64,000 nucleotides of DNA from Seiridium cupressi (Eukaryota; Ascomycota; Sordariomycetes; Amphisphaeriales; Sporocadaceae): contig JARVKI010000036.1 in assembly GCA_036674765.1 (NCBI GenBank), positions 1-64,000 on the forward strand, written 5' to 3'. The notes beneath the pieces were generated by a model, which worked only from the letters and a program-made list of their open reading frames with translations, did not search any database and was not told the DNA's origin. This document shows, one piece after another, positions 11,083-24,291 of the stretch (position 1 is the first letter of the stretch; every line of letters starts with the position of its first letter). The position numbers were made by a program, and so were the translations under genes.

Positions 11083-12340
11083 ATGAGCACACCCGAGGGG
11101 GATGCGGTCGCGTCTTCAGGGAAAGTTGTGGACGCTGTAAGCGCCCAGGTCCACACCCAAGACAAATCGATCCTATTCCATATACCCCCGGAAATCCGGC
11201 AAATGGTATATCTCTTCACTTTGCAGGAAGTTGAAGTCCGGAATGGACGATACGTCAAAAAGATCGGAGAGCGCGACCTCAAGGACGACTCTCTGGCGAG
11301 CACGACCAACGTCCGTGCGGACTATGCATTATATGATCTCAATATTCCGGTTTGGATCCGCCCTGGAAGTACGTCGCGCATGACTATCCCACTGGATCTC
11401 ATCTGCACGTGCAAGCGCATCCATAGCGAAGCTATTCATCTCCTGCATCGTATCAAGAAGCACAAAGTACACGTGCTCCACGGGCCGGCTGACGAGCGGC
11501 GACAATGGCAAGATGCAGGTTTTATACCCCCGGCCGGTGCTCGTGTGGTCAATCTCCACATCTTCACTCAGAGTGAATCCTTGGATATTTCGAGGCTGGA
11601 GGAGTGCGTCCACCCGGGAAAGCTCTACTCGATCGCCCCAACGCTCGGACACCTGACTATAACAGTCAGGCCTCTGACTCACAGGCCGGGGACTCTAGTG
11701 AAGATGCTCTTCTACGAACCACTCGGAGTAAATCCGTACAGTGAGCGACAGGTAAGAACTCGGGTTAATTTCCACCCTTGGTCGTGTTTTTACAAGGTCA
11801 AGATTTCCCAATCAGGACCTTTTACTTCTGAAACATAGTATTAGATTCGCGGTAATATCCTTGACATACTCGAAAGGTAGATGGCTTACCACGTTTTGAT
11901 AGAGATCATCGGAAATGCAACGAGTCCAGGCAGAAATGGCCGACGGCAAAGTCATCGAGATGTCTACGACGGGGTGGCCTACAATCTTCCCTTCGCTCCC
12001 GGCCCTCAAGAGATTCACGTTGGAGTTGGAGCATCATGAAGTCCAGCTTGAGAATTTGCAAGAGCATGCTCTGTGGGCTCAAAAGTGGAAGTTTCCATTG
12101 AGGGAGGGCCTTGAGCTTGTCAGCAGGTCCCCGCCATCCATGAAGACTTGGAGGGGGCTTCGTGTTCATGATCATATGACGTGCGTTCTGTGTGGCAGAC
12201 TTCACCCCTCAGTACGGCCGCAGTGTCAAAGATGTATTTGGAGAGCAAAAGGAAAGGGGCCACGAATGATGACTTGGACAGTGGAATGGGTGGCACGGAA
12301 GAAGACCGCGACAGAGGCGCACGTTGACGACACGGTGTAA
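11083..12340 (+). CDS. Uncharacterised protein with 2EXR/F-box-like N-terminus
   Basis: Model: exons 11083-11751 and 11903-12340, giving 368 aa. The donor is CAG|GTAAGA and the acceptor is TTTTGATAG, with phase 0. The N-terminus ILFHIPPEIRQMVYLFTLQ resembles the LPxEIRxxIW opening of fungal 2EXR and F-box-like proteins of unknown function. A second signature, DLICTCKRIHSEAIHLL, is typical of the same group (TCRxIxxEA). The second exon ends with a Cys-rich patch, CVLCGRLHP...CQRC, that could bind zinc. No catalytic motif is visible. Such proteins are numerous and fast-evolving in Dothideomycetes; function is unknown. The exact second exon start is the weakest part of the model. Confidence 0.62.
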
Positions 12341-13686
12341 TAGAGGATGGCCTGCCCACTTATCGAGCTTGAGGTAATTATGTAGGCATCCGTGACTGCT
12401 GGGCTAAGGTGGTGTGGTCCTTCTGCGTGCGTCCTTCCTTCTTACGTCGCACAGTTAATCGTGGAGGCTTGATGAGTATTTGGTCCAGCTTGATTTCATC
12501 TCTTGATACGGACGGTTGCAACCATGCTAGATGTCGTGCGCGAAAGATTGAGCTTCTGGTTCGCGGCTATGGAGCACAAAGTATTGTCTGTGCCTTGGAA
12601 TACGGAGCAAACAAATTATCCAAACGCCGTGATTAGTGATCTTCAAGGTTCCTGAATTCTAAGCAATTGAGGAGAAAAAGAAAGCCCCCAGTCAATGATG
12701 GTGCATTAACCATTAATCCTTGCAACATGATTCGACACCCATTTCTTCGCCGTTGAAGTGCCCCGTCTTAGCCACCCTTTCGACGTTTCAATATGCAAGG
12801 TTTGGCCGAGGGCAGGGGCCTCGGTGTTGAGTAATCACACCTATGTCAAACGGGAAGTCGCCTAAATATTCATATGATCACCGGGATAAGGAGACCACCC
12901 CGACCGGGTCGCTAGACTGGAAACTTTGATGTGATGTTATTTCACCAGCAAACCAACATACTTGGCCTGAGTCATGGAACTTCGTACCTGATAAGGGTGA
13001 GTCTAATTAACCCGATGCCATAGTATTCCCACTGTGTATTGTACCATGATTATTTGATAGCAGACATAGTAGCCATGTCGATGACATGCGTTGGAAAGTA
13101 TGACACGCAATCCGTGTTGTATGTGTGTAGTACATTGCGGGAAGTGGGACGCGATTTGTATAAATACAAGCTATACACTCTAAATCCTATTGACTTTTAC
13201 GTTGTGTAACCTGCGCGTAACGTCTGATAAGTCTCGCGTCATACGAGCAAGTGCCAAGCTGTTCCATCCCCTCACATATTAGAGTGACCTCTACGGTTGT
13301 TTCTCGTCAAGATCATATTTTTGTGTCGCATTTCTACTAAAGAGGGTAGACTGCAGGGGCAGGGGTCATAGTCACAATTGCCCCTTATGCCGACGAAATG
13401 CGCCGGGGTAGTTATGGAGGGTCGTTAGCATGTCCTTCTGGAGCTGGTAGATCGTGCTCGGCAATATGCCGATGACTCTGGCCTGGTTACTATGGCTTCT
13501 GCAACACGTAACAAGACAAGAGAGTCCTCTGGGGTGATTATAAGTCAGAGTTCACCGCTGCTTCTACAATATCTCAGACAAGCTTGACGAACAACAACAG
13601 CTGCCTTCATGCTTTCAATTTCTTTTACACCACCATCGTCTTCTATTTACACATTTGACCTCAAATCTATAATCAAGTGTCTCAAA
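12341..13686. other. Intergenic, no gene seen
   Basis: About 1.35 kb with only short frames. A TATAAATAC sequence lies at 13159-13167, about 520 bases before the tautomerase start, but too far away to be called its TATA box with confidence. Confidence 0.5.
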
Positions 13687-14256
13687 ATGCCCGTCTGGCA
13701 CATCCTCCACTCCGATGACGTCTTCACTGACATGCGCGAGAGAGCCTCTCTCGTTAAAGACATTACGGCGCTGTACACAAGCGGCGGCCTGCCCCCCTTC
13801 TACGTCAACATCTTCTTCCACAAGCTCGCGCCGGGCGACTTCTGGACTGACAGCCGATACCAGGGCGACCTCGGTGAAGCCTTCGAGGGTGATATGGCGG
13901 GCGTCAAGAAGAGGGAGCGGCCGTTCGTCCACTTCGAGATCGACCAGATTGCCGTCCATTTCACGCACGAGGCCTGGGCGAGGCAATGGTGCGAGAAGCT
14001 TAACAAGGTCTGGACGAGAGTGTTGGGCGCATAGCAAGCAATTAATTCTAACTTTTATTTTTAGGCTCTGGAACCATATACAGCGGATAAAGGGTACGAT
14101 TGGGAGTACCATATCGACGAGACGCCTCGATCTTTATGGAGAATCAATGGATTTGTAGCTCCGCCATGGAAAAGCGCAGTGGAGCGGAAGTGGTTTGAGG
14201 AGAACAAGCCAACATCGTGGGAGGAGAAGGTCGATGAGGATCCGGTACCGACGTAA
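13687..14256 (+). CDS. Tautomerase-superfamily protein (oxalocrotonate tautomerase / cis-CaaD-like)
   Basis: Model: exons 13687-14007 and 14065-14256 (57-nt intron with CTAAC before TTTTTAG), giving 170 aa. The chosen ATG gives MPVWHI; in this superfamily the Met is removed and the exposed Pro acts as catalytic base, which supports this start over the upstream ATG at 13609. The conserved IDQIAVHF core and the C-terminal part (ALEPY...KGYDWEYHIDETP.SLWRINGF.PP) match fungal proteins annotated as putative oxalocrotonate tautomerases (Tautomerase_3). The substrate is not known; roles in degrading unsaturated or halogenated small acids are inferred from the superfamily. No secretion signal. Stands alone, not in a visible catabolic cluster. 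Confidence 0.85.
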
Positions 14257-15031
14257 GTTTGAGATTGAAGCGTTTTGGCGTTGAGAATTTCAGTATGGCA
14301 CAGTTTAGACTATTTCTTGGCTGGCTGACCAGGCACAGAACATTTTAGTATACATCATGGCATTTAGAAGAGGGGTTACACCTCCATCCTGCCTCAGCCT
14401 GGCATGGCTATTGCTGAATCCTTCATCGCAGAAATCGTTATTTCACATTAGAGGGACATATATGTGCATGATCTATATATTAATACAACATGAGAGGCTT
14501 GCATGCAATAAAAGGCACAGAATCCTGAACCACATGCCCAAGCAGCTCAGGACTCCCCATCCATGCCTACCGTATCTTCCGCTTTTCCAGACATGTATAA
14601 TACAGTACAAAACAGCGTAATCGACAAAACAAGTCTTCCATTCCGCCCTAGACGCCTGTAAAATGCCATAGTCGTCATTTCAATGAATCAAGCATCATCA
14701 TCATCGTGCTTCTTTTGCCGATTCAAACGCCAAGCGTGGCCGCGTGTAGTGGTATCATGATCCTGGCCTGAAAAGTAGTGGCTTCAATCCGCCTGCCCAC
14801 GCCTCACAAAAAAGGTTTCGTTGCCTAAATTCCAAACTGTTCAAGACACTGATTGTCGGGGGTTGTCGTGCAGGGCGCTGCATCAGTGTCCTGTTCCGAA
14901 GACTGGAGTCTTCCAACATGTTGGAGAGGTGTCGTCCATTAGAAAGATGACGGTTTTAGTCGATCCAGGTGAGGATCATTATCTATCGTAATTGCTTATA
15001 GAGACGGGACGAGCATGACGAGCCCAGCGGT
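14257..15031. other. Convergent 3' spacer, tautomerase / NOT1
   Basis: Holds the 3' regions of the two convergent genes. A short open frame at 14357-14620 has no coding character. Confidence 0.5.
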
Positions 15032-18000
15032 TTAGGGCATGTTATCAATGCTTCGGAAAATCCCCTGGAATCGGTCTCGGACTTCTCGGTCGGCCTTGAT
15101 AAAAGGCTGGTCGAAGAACATGTACTTCTCATTCCGAAGGAGATCGAGAGTCACGTAAACCAGACTCCACGGCTGCGGCCAGAAGCCTGAGAAGCGCTCA
15201 AGAAGAATACGGGCTATCTGTTGTCGGATATCGAGCTCCTCGGGGTCGTTGACATCTTGGCCCCACAGCTCGAATAGGAGCTTGCTGTAGTAGCTCGAGT
15301 GAGGTCCGGTAAACCGCAGCTCGTCCACGACGCTTGACAGGAAGAAGTACCGCGACTCGGGATTGAGCTCGTGGGCCAATAGAGACAACGTTGCTGCATC
15401 TGGAGATCTGGGGTTGAACAGATCGCCATCTTCTTTCGCTCTCCTCACGGCGAATGTACCAATGTACAGCACAACAGCACTGACAAGAGCAGTGTTTGTG
15501 GTAATTGGTACATTTCCGAAAATTGTTGGTCGCGCATCGGTCCTGTTGATGGCATGAGTCAGATGAGCGATTGCATCCTCCGATGGGCCGTGATGGAGAA
15601 GTTGATCCACGAGATCGAGGAGCCCGCTCTCCTGAAGGTAAACTTCGGCCAGGTTATAATGGCTCAAGTTGAGCTCAGCGCCTTCGCCCCGAGGCGTTGC
15701 AGACAGGATGATGTTCCTGAACTGCGTAGCATGCGGCAGGAGATGAGCACACAGCTGCACATGGTTGGCTGCTAGGTAATCCGGGTAATCATGCTGAAGA
15801 ACGATCATGAACTTGGTCGCAGCACGCACGTATTCCTTCGCAGCGTCGTGCATGTCAGTGACCTTGAGGTGTTCGCTAACGTTGCGAAGAAGAGCCACTA
15901 CCAGCTTCGTGAACTGTGCCCAGCCACGACCCGGCTCCGAGATGAGAAGCTCCGGCATGAAGAGCCGATGCTGAATCAATTCCAACCAATGGAAGGCAAA
16001 CCCAGGGAAACGCTCGGGGACAATCTGAGAGAAAGTATCCGACAAGCGGAATAGAAGCTCCTGGCGGTAAGCCTCAGCATCGACTGGAGATATGGCACCC
16101 GATGCAGCGAATTGATCGAAGACGCGGTTTGCCTCGCAGATCAACATTGCAAAAAAACGGAAGAATGCGCGGGCATTGAAGTGCTCGCCACGTTGGGTGT
16201 GGTGATGGTTGAGAACCAGAGCGCCAAGCATGAAAACGGCGTCGAAGACAACCACGGCTCCGCGTGCAGCATCATTGAGCTGCATAATGTTGACTTGAGC
16301 TAGCACGGAGACGAGGTTTGCCAATGCATCGAGAGCATTGAAGCTTTCATGGCCAGCGACCCCCACGAGAGTGGACTGCTCATGGTAGTTGATCGCCAAC
16401 TCCAACGCACGACGTAGCAAGCTAGTAAGATCATCCTTGCTCGTAATAACACCCTTTTCCAATAGCTGCCTGGCAAACGAGATAGCCGCCTTGTCAGGCG
16501 TGTTGTGATTGTAGTATTGACGAAGCCATTCTTCAAAAAGATACTCGAATTGCTCTAGCTGTGCGCTTCTGGCCAAATGACCAGGTGGGAGCACTCCGGA
16601 ACTCAAGATCTTGGCCTTCAAACGTTGGCTGATCTCGAGATCGGGCTCTGCGTTGATCCAGTGCCAAGCCTGTGGCAAGCTGCCAATGAAGTCTCCGTAG
16701 AGGGCGACCGGCTTGTCACTGCCAAGCGTAAGATCCCAGAGTCTCTCGAAGAACTCGAGCGCGTTCTCCTGTCGCGAGTTGAGCGCCGCCTTGGCAGCCT
16801 CATCCACAACCTGCAGATTGAGGAGATCGGTGCTAAGCAAAGCTGTCACAAGGGAGATGTTCAAGAAGTTCTGAAGAGGTTGATGATCGACAAGTGCCTG
16901 GACTCTGTCAAGAAGCCCGGTGCCTGATCCACCATAAATCTTCAGCAGGGACTCGAGGACATGAACCAGACTTTCAAGAATAAGGGACTTGTGGTCAATT
17001 TGGCTGAACAGTGTCTGCGTGATTTTCTCGGCTGCGTAAACAGCAAACTCGTCAGATGTTTGTGACGTTCTGATGATAAGCTGCGTAAGCGCGTCCACGG
17101 CCTCCATGACTGGGTGATTTCTTGGCAAGTCAGTAAAGTGGTCCTCCCGCGCCTCCGCAGCAGCACGTTGAAGTTCGGATAGCAGCTTTTGCACCCGCTC
17201 AGCAAGGGCACGGGCGTCTACCTGGGTGATGGGTGCTCCCACGGGCCGACCATTGGTCATAGCGCTTGGCTGTACGTGAGCGTATGGAACTTGTGCCGGC
17301 ATGAGAGGCATCGAGGGAGTTTCCGCGGGAGTCGGGAGATTCGGAACCGAGCTGTACTGGTCCTGGAGTACCTCGTTTGCGATGCTGCGTGTGGCATCCG
17401 AGGCCGAAGCAGTATGAGCTTGTGTAGCAGGAGCCAAAGGACGCGACTGCCTGCCGAACTCTTCGTAAATGGCCAGTTGTTCCTGATTGAGACCATTCAT
17501 GTTGGGAGAGAGCTTGTAGGGGTTTGGGATAGTCATTGCCCAGCGGCTTAGACCTTGATCGACATAGGGATCATTCGGCCGCTGGTGACGGTGGCGACGC
17601 CTCGCCTCGAGCTCTTGCTCAATCATTTCCTCAATCTCAGGAACGGCCCGTTCCTCCGCATGCTTCTCGATGACGCTGCAAGCGAGATCCAAGTTGGAGG
17701 TGACACACATTATGATGGTCCCTTCAGGAAGCGGCTGTTGCAACTCGCTTGAAAGTTGGCGCATGTAGTTTGTGATGTTGGCCCGCAAAGGCTCCTTGCT
17801 AGTAACAAGCGCCAGGCTACCAGCAGTCGCCTTGACCATAGTGATGGCTGAGTCACGAATGCGCTTCTCATCCAGCTCTGTAGCAAAATCCTTGTGAATC
17901 ATCTGCTGTGTCGAGATGGCAGCGATCGTAACGGATCTATCGACGACCGGTGTAATGATATCGTGAAGCGCCCGCGTCAAGGCCTGCCGAACTATGTCCA

Positions 18001-21000
18001 GCAAACGGGCGGCGCTGACAACCATTTCGTTGTTTGGGGGGATGGACAGCTGGGCCGTAAGGTCTGGGATTGAGACCTGCACTGGATGAGGTGACAGACC
18101 TGGTGCACCCGACACCCCGTTGATGGACAGGTTTTCGAATGGCTCGAGAGTGTCGGCAGTTGTGAGGTCCGCGATCTCGTCAATTTGTGCCCGATGCTGC
18201 GAAAGCTCCTGGGAGGGTTCAATGCTCTTGTGGTCAAGATTCAGATCTTTGCATAAGACCTCAATTTCGAACTTGAGATTGAGTTTCAGATCGCCGTTGT
18301 GATACAGCTCGATCAAGAGATGCAGAATATCCATCAGCCAGGGATTCGGCGGGCGGTAAACGGTTGATCGAACGCCCTGAATGAGGACCTTGCAAACAAA
18401 CGGAATGACGACTATCAGCCGTTTTGTGTCGTAGGCTTCAACAAGGAGTTGCTTGAAGGCGATGTTGCGGTGCTTGATTGGCTGGTCCCGAGCAATAGTG
18501 AGAAGCCCGAGCCAAGCACCCAGATTCTTCAGATGGGTCCGCTCTGTAGAGTTCTGTAGGGTGCTTTCGGAGTTGATCATGCGCGTCACACTTATATATG
18601 TCTGTCTCAACACCTCCGCAGAAAGCGACATGTCCTGGAAGAGTCGCACGAAATCCAAGTACACCTGGTGATAGTTGGGCTGCATCTTCGCTCGTTCCTC
18701 GACAAGGTGACTGGCGAACCATTGCTGATATCGATGTTCGAGATGCTGTTGGATATCAGCGAAGACACCCTGGAGCTTGGCTGCTGTGAGGTTGTTCAGT
18801 CCGAACTGGATCGTATCCTGTATCCGTTCGTTCGGGGTCTCGAAATGTGCGTTTCCGGGAGGGTCATCAGCGTGGACTGACGCGAATGGCGGCGAAGAAC
18901 TTTCACTGCCATTGCCTGTCCCATTGACCTTGTTTTCACTACCGTTGAGGGAGGCACTCGTTCCGCCATTCTGATCCTGGCCGGCATCCTCGTCAGCCTT
19001 ACTTTTGACCTCGACAGCCTTTTTCCAAGCTTCTGTGCCCTGCAAACCCGAAATCTGAACCAATTCTTCGCAGAATCCAGGCCAGTCCTTAAAACGGTTG
19101 AACAATTGCATCAGCGCTTGAAGTCCAAACTTGTACATGGATTCATCGGGAGAATGGTCCCTGACAGCCTCAAGAATCATGCCAAGCCCAACTTTCAGGG
19201 GCAGCTCTGATATCAATTTGCGGGATATTATGCCACCAAAAAGTACCGCAGTTGTTGCCAATGCCTCGAGAGGATAATCAGGGAAGTGCGAATACTCGTC
19301 GAACAAGCCATGTATCATACAGGCAAAGACATCCTGGTCCAAGGGATCGCGAGAGTGCTTGTACCGCAGCAAAGTATCCACTATATCTTTCACCTGGATG
19401 TCACTCGAATACATCGTCTTGAAATGTTCTTCCATACGAGCAACGGCCTGTGGTGCCAGCGCATTGCCTGTGGTACCATTCGCATTAATAATATCGTCAC
19501 AGCCTTCGCCATAGTTTATCAGGCGCGGGTAGGAAATGACACACTGGCGCTGGACCATGACGAGCTCGGGGAGAGGCTTTCTCGGCATGAGATCCTCGAG
19601 AATTTGCAACATGGCCGAGACAGTTTTCACCTGGAGGGGCCAGCTCTCCTTCTGAGAGCTGCGGCTTTCATGCCTCTGGAACCTGAGTTCCATGCCTGCT
19701 TTGATGGAGAGAAATTGCAGCAGAGAATTTGCGATATTGCCAGACTGGCGTATGTTGCTGCTCCAGTCCTGCAGGTCCAGGTAGCCTTCCGCATGCGCCA
19801 AGGCAGCCAAGTCGTAGCCGAATCCGTTGGCAAGATAGACCAAGTCACCCAGCCAGTTATGCTCGACCGCATGTGCGAATATGAGGGGCAGATCCAAAGG
19901 TACTGTAGCATGAGCTTCAAAGAGACGTTGCCTGACCCAGCTCTTGTCTTTCCTCCAGAGGCTGTCCATTACAAAAGCACTGAGAGGGTCTTTCTTGTGC
20001 AGGAATTCGGTAAAAAGGGAGCCCATTGTGTCCATGGCCATATTGGGCCATGGCTTAGGCACTCCGAAAGCGGAAACGAGGAAGACGTCAAGATTGGGGA
20101 TCACAACCCCCTGGAATAGACGTTTTGCCTCGCTACTTTGAGACGCGTGGAGCGAGTGCAAAGCGACCTGGAAGATGGCCGACATGGCGGCTACGGAGAC
20201 CAGAGGATGCTTGACAGCTTCTGCAGCTCTCTCTCGGACTGCTTGAGGCGACTGATCGTACTCGTCGATAGCAAAAGTTGTTTGCAAACCTGGTATTGTC
20301 GTCGCATCCAATTGTTCGGGCGTCAGGGAAGCGAACGCACATATGAACGCTAGTTGTGTCTCGGGATTTTCCCAATGTGAGCCTCCCCATAGATACTGAA
20401 TATCGAAAGAGCCGATAGAGTTTGCCTGAGACTGGGTCTGCGCGATGGGCAACAAAGCCTGATATAGGCGCAGGAATTGTTCCGAGGATACCCTAACATC
20501 GCGGTGGTCAAAATACGCAAGGACATCTTGCCAGGCGAACGACGGAGGCAGTACTCGTCTGAGTCCGGCAACAAGCACCGAAGGATCGTATCGAGGAGTC
20601 TGACTTATAGTAGTATACAGCAGTGCTGAGGAGACCTGTTCCGCACTGAGGTCTATATTTTCTGGGCGGTTCTCAAGACTACTGTGGCAAGAATCCTCGC
20701 CCCGTGTAAAATCGGCACCCACTCGTTGTATGTACCGGGTAAGCGCGTTAGTCGGCTTATCACCCAGCAGGCGCATCAGATCCAATGAAGCTAGGACCTC
20801 GAGAGGAGCGGGTCTCTCCGATAGCGACGGCGACCACCTTGCTTGAACCTTGTGAGCCAGTTCTTGTTTGGCAGACGAGTTGAAATTCGGCGGATGGCCT
20901 TGTACGTAACGGTCAACAATAGCGGCGATGAATTGACTGTCGAGATCGCCATGCGACCCGTAGTCCGGGCGCGCTATGATGTTCATGAAGGTCGGGAAGT

Positions 21001-21851
21001 TGGTGGAGAGGATCGCGTCAGCTACAAGTGATACTCGTCAGCAAAATTCTGTCGAATTCAAGAATGCGCAGTAACACGTTACCTTTCGTTTTCAGGTTTG
21101 CATCGGACCCAAATTTAAAAGCTAATGCCAATATTGTTTTCTCGAGGGCATCGAGCTTGAAATGTTCCATGAAGGTCGAAAGGTCGAAATTCCTGAACAC
21201 ATTATCTGTACCCGTCTCGATGGACTCAGCTATCTTGCCAGCTTGTTCGGGGTCATGTGAGATCTTGTCTATCTCTGCAGTGAGCAAAGAATAATCCCCC
21301 GAGTTTGGGGGAGGCCGGCCAGAGCCTTGGAAGATGGTGCCGGCATTTTGGGCTACCAGCCGGGCGAAGTATCTGGGAAAGACTTCCATGCCGTGGTCAT
21401 GGATGAGCTATTGAACAGGGATATAGGTTAGCCAGACTGCCGGCAAAATAGCTGAAGAGCATGGGACATCACTAGCTTGGAAAGGTCGGGAAGTACGCGG
21501 CAAGGGGTAGAAAGCAAGAAGCTCAGCCAAGAGACGAGATCCTCTGGTGACCATGATCGGGAAGGTGAAATTGCAATACGAATGAGCCAAGTGTACCTTT
21601 TGGAGCTGATTTGCCTGTAGTTCCCACTTAGCTCGATCTCTGGTGTTGTCTCTAAGTAGGTTTAAGAGCACATAGATCTGGGTGATGGTAATGCTCGTGT
21701 CGAATCTGTGACCACCGGTTGGGCTGCCAGTGATGGGGCTTGCAGCAGAGCTCAAGCCACTGGTCTGGAGAGCTGGTGCGGGCTGTAGGATTGGTGAAAA
21801 AGTTCCTGAACCAGAGTGTATACGGGACGTCGGCGGTGGTGGAGGGACCAT
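15032..21851 (-). CDS. NOT1: CCR4-NOT complex scaffold subunit NOT1
   Basis: Central scaffold of the CCR4-NOT deadenylase complex, acting in cytoplasmic mRNA decay and translational repression. Model: exons 21851-21597, 21407-21083 and 21021-15032, giving 2189 aa. Phase checks: 0 after QLQK, then 1 across KTK|ADAILSTNFP. Recognisable parts: N-terminal HEAT-repeat region with HDHGMEVFPRYFARL (about 89-103); MIF4G-like domain that docks CAF1 (about 930-1160); the CAF40-binding DUF3819 helices beginning SAARLLDIVRQALTRAL (about 1195-1350) with VTSNLDLACSVIE; and the C-terminal NOT1 superfamily domain ending in LDLLRNEKYMFFDQPF. Length is normal for Pezizomycotina. The Pro-rich MVPPPPP start could be preceded by a further exon, but the frame and the conserved QIYVLLNLLRD need nothing more. 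Confidence 0.95.
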
Positions 21852-23097
21852 GGGCGTGATATCGAGAACTCGGCAGGGTGGAGGGAGCAGGGCGATGCGC
21901 GAGGGTCTGATGTCGTCAGGTAAACCCTTCTGCAGCCTCGTCGGCAGTGATGTGCAGCTGTCAAGCTCGCCGCACTGACGGGTTCGCGGACTGGCACGAG
22001 GCTGTCGATTGGAATTGGGCGAATGTGCACGCTGAGGTCTCGGTAAGGGCGAAGCGGGCGTGAATGCGCAAACTCCGTGGATGGGCAGTCTCTGGAGTCA
22101 TGCGCGCGTCGCCTATAAGCCCTATCAATGAGGGTGGTGGGAGATAAGAAACCAGGTCGCGATGGTTTCCGTCGGCGTTGATGGTAATGAGGTGGTGGAG
22201 GTGAAGAGAAGCTGACACTGAGCAGCTCCGACAGGTGAAGAATCTGGGGTCTGGCTGGTCTGTGCTCCGGTCTGATAATGGACGTTGCGAATGAATTTAT
22301 GCGGAGCAATGCGGGTGGTGGACGCGAAGCAGTATGCGGGTATCCTTCACAATAGAGGCTGTCGCTATGATGTCGTTTGCAGTAAAGCTGATGTCTACGG
22401 TCACCATTGGCCAGGTCGAGGCTTCAGTTCAGAGTTCGCGACGACGCAACGACGCAACGCCGCAATACAACGTGGGCCGTTGAGGGGACTGGCAGCACTC
22501 CCAACTGCAAGGCAAGCTTCGGCGAGGGGGCGCCAGCTGGTTCTTCCGGGCGGTGGCCTGGCAGCTCAAATGCCGTGGTCTCTTGTGGTCCGAGCGTCTG
22601 TAGCTTTGCTTGTAAGCTGTTGCAGTTTTGTTGGATGCAAATTCCCTGCTTCCTACACCCAGTGCGGCCATGTATTATTATGCATCTTGAAGGCTTTGTC
22701 ATGAGAACGAACTCCTGTGTAACCTTCTCTCCTCTTCTGGATGATCTACTGGACACAATACTGTTGTAACTACCCAAGACCTGTCCAACGGGGTTCTCTT
22801 GGTCAAGACATTACAGTTTGATGTTTCATAAACTGGCCAATCCCGGCAAAGAGCCATAGCCATCGCCATCGCCATGCTCGGAATTCATGCGGAATGAGTG
22901 TCTAGACTGTTCTACCTACGGCACAAACAGACGGGACGAGAGAGATTGCATCTTCGTGATGAAGAGCCTCTATACAACACATGCAACTCATTGAATCATC
23001 GATCCAGCATATGCAAGATATTACATTATATTTAATACGTCTCATTCCATTTCCTCATAACCACCAACCGACCTGAGGTGGTTGCATCCGCGTAGTG
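21852..23097. other. NOT1 promoter region and spacer
   Basis: About 1.25 kb upstream of NOT1 and downstream of the phosphatase gene. It holds a short CGACGCAA tandem near 22438-22460 and a GCCAT(C/A/G) tract at 22853-22876. Open frames around 22285-22777 overlap one another on both strands and lack domains. Confidence 0.5.
22853..22876. repeat. GCCATN hexanucleotide microsatellite, four units
   Basis: Four tandem hexamers GCCATA, GCCATC, GCCATC and GCCATG in intergenic DNA. Short and imperfect. Confidence 0.8.
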
Positions 23098-24291
23098 CTA
23101 AGCGGCTGTAATGGTTGCCGTCGCACTAGCCAAAGTCGACGAAGCTGACGAGCATACACAGCCCGTCCCGGCAATACTCGTGACCGGTGGCACCGTACAC
23201 GTAGGATCCAAGCTCCAGCTCGATACGGTGCTGGTTGGTGCATCGACCTTCCGGAGGTTCCTGGCCTCCACAAGGACCGGAATTGCCTGGCCTGTCGACA
23301 GACTAAAGGTCCTGTGTCCCAGCACCGACAAAAGGCTCTTGATCTCGCCCGAGTGGCTAGTGACACTGATCCACGTGTTCTCGTCGTTGCTGAACACGTC
23401 GTCGAGCACCTTCTTGCTGCGTACCGCCTGTGCGTCCGATGTCTCCGCATACGTCCCGTTCCAGAGCTCATCGTACTCGGTAAATCCATGTTCGACCTTG
23501 TAGAATGGCAGAAGGCTCTCAATATGCGACTTCGTGCTTCGTCGGTCGCATGTGTGGATACTGATACCTTCGCGGAAGAGCTCCTTGACCGTTGGCACGA
23601 AAGGATATTCCGCAGGTAGGTCCAGCCCATTGAACGTCAGGTTTGCTGTAATAGTGCACCGGTTCAGCGGACTGGTATAGTACGACCTTGGCGCTGGCAT
23701 CTTTTCATTCGCCAACTGCGACTTCCAAAAGGTGTTGGCTTTGGTGGTTTGAGCGATACCGGCCGCAGTCAGGTAAGCATCTGCCCAGGTGACTGTGGCA
23801 TTCCCGTCCTGCTCGCCCCAGTAGCAGTTCCAGGCTGGCGTGCCATAGAAGGTCTCGGCAGCATTATGGTAGCCCTCGCCGTGTCTTGCGAAGTACACAA
23901 CTTTAAACTGAGTTTTGTGGTCGGCCTCTTGGTTCAACGTGTTTACGTAGTACTCAAAGCGTTGCCACTGTGTCTTGGTGCCGTGAGGGTCGAACTCCGC
24001 ATCAGTCTCATACGTGCGGTTAATCAGACCGTAGTTTGCCGTCGTCTGTCTCAATTAGTATGGAATGGAAAGCCTTGTCTAGTAAGAACGACTTACATAG
24101 TCAAAAGTGCTCGCATCAGTGGCCGAGTCGTCCTGTTGAAAGAATCCGGTGACGGTAGTATAATTGATATACGAATCGCCACCACGACAATTCATCCGTT
24201 GTGTACCGGTCCATTTGCCTGCCTTGCCCCATTCCCAGGCAAGAGAGCCAGGCGACAACGCCAGGAGCAATGTAGAGGTTTTGAAAAGCAT
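23098..24291 (-). CDS. Secreted histidine phosphatase (phosphoglycerate mutase-like)
   Basis: Model: exons 24291-24097 and 24045-23098 with a 51-nt intron, giving 380 aa. The start ATG opens a signal peptide (MLFKTSTLLLALSPGSLA, cleavage expected near residue 18). The RHG signature is FARHGEGYHN (His about 120), the phospho-accepting residue of the branch. The second catalytic His is in SVTSHSGE (about 295). Several N-x-S/T sites fit passage through the secretory pathway. The C-terminal 40 residues are Ser/Thr/Ala-rich with CxC but lack a hydrophobic GPI tail. The family includes phosphatases and mutases; secretion argues for a phosphatase acting on extracellular phosphate esters, but the substrate cannot be read from the sequence. 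Confidence 0.86.

Noticed and set aside
13609..13686. Upstream ATG for the tautomerase
   Set aside because: It would add 26 residues before the MPVWHI start and bury the N-terminal catalytic proline, which must follow the initiator Met.
19286..20119. 277-codon plus-strand frame within NOT1
   Set aside because: Antisense to a conserved scaffold coding region; no start context, domain or splice evidence of its own.
22285..22777. Overlapping frames on both strands upstream of NOT1
   Set aside because: Several frames of similar length overlap in all phases, typical of stop-poor intergenic DNA; no domain.
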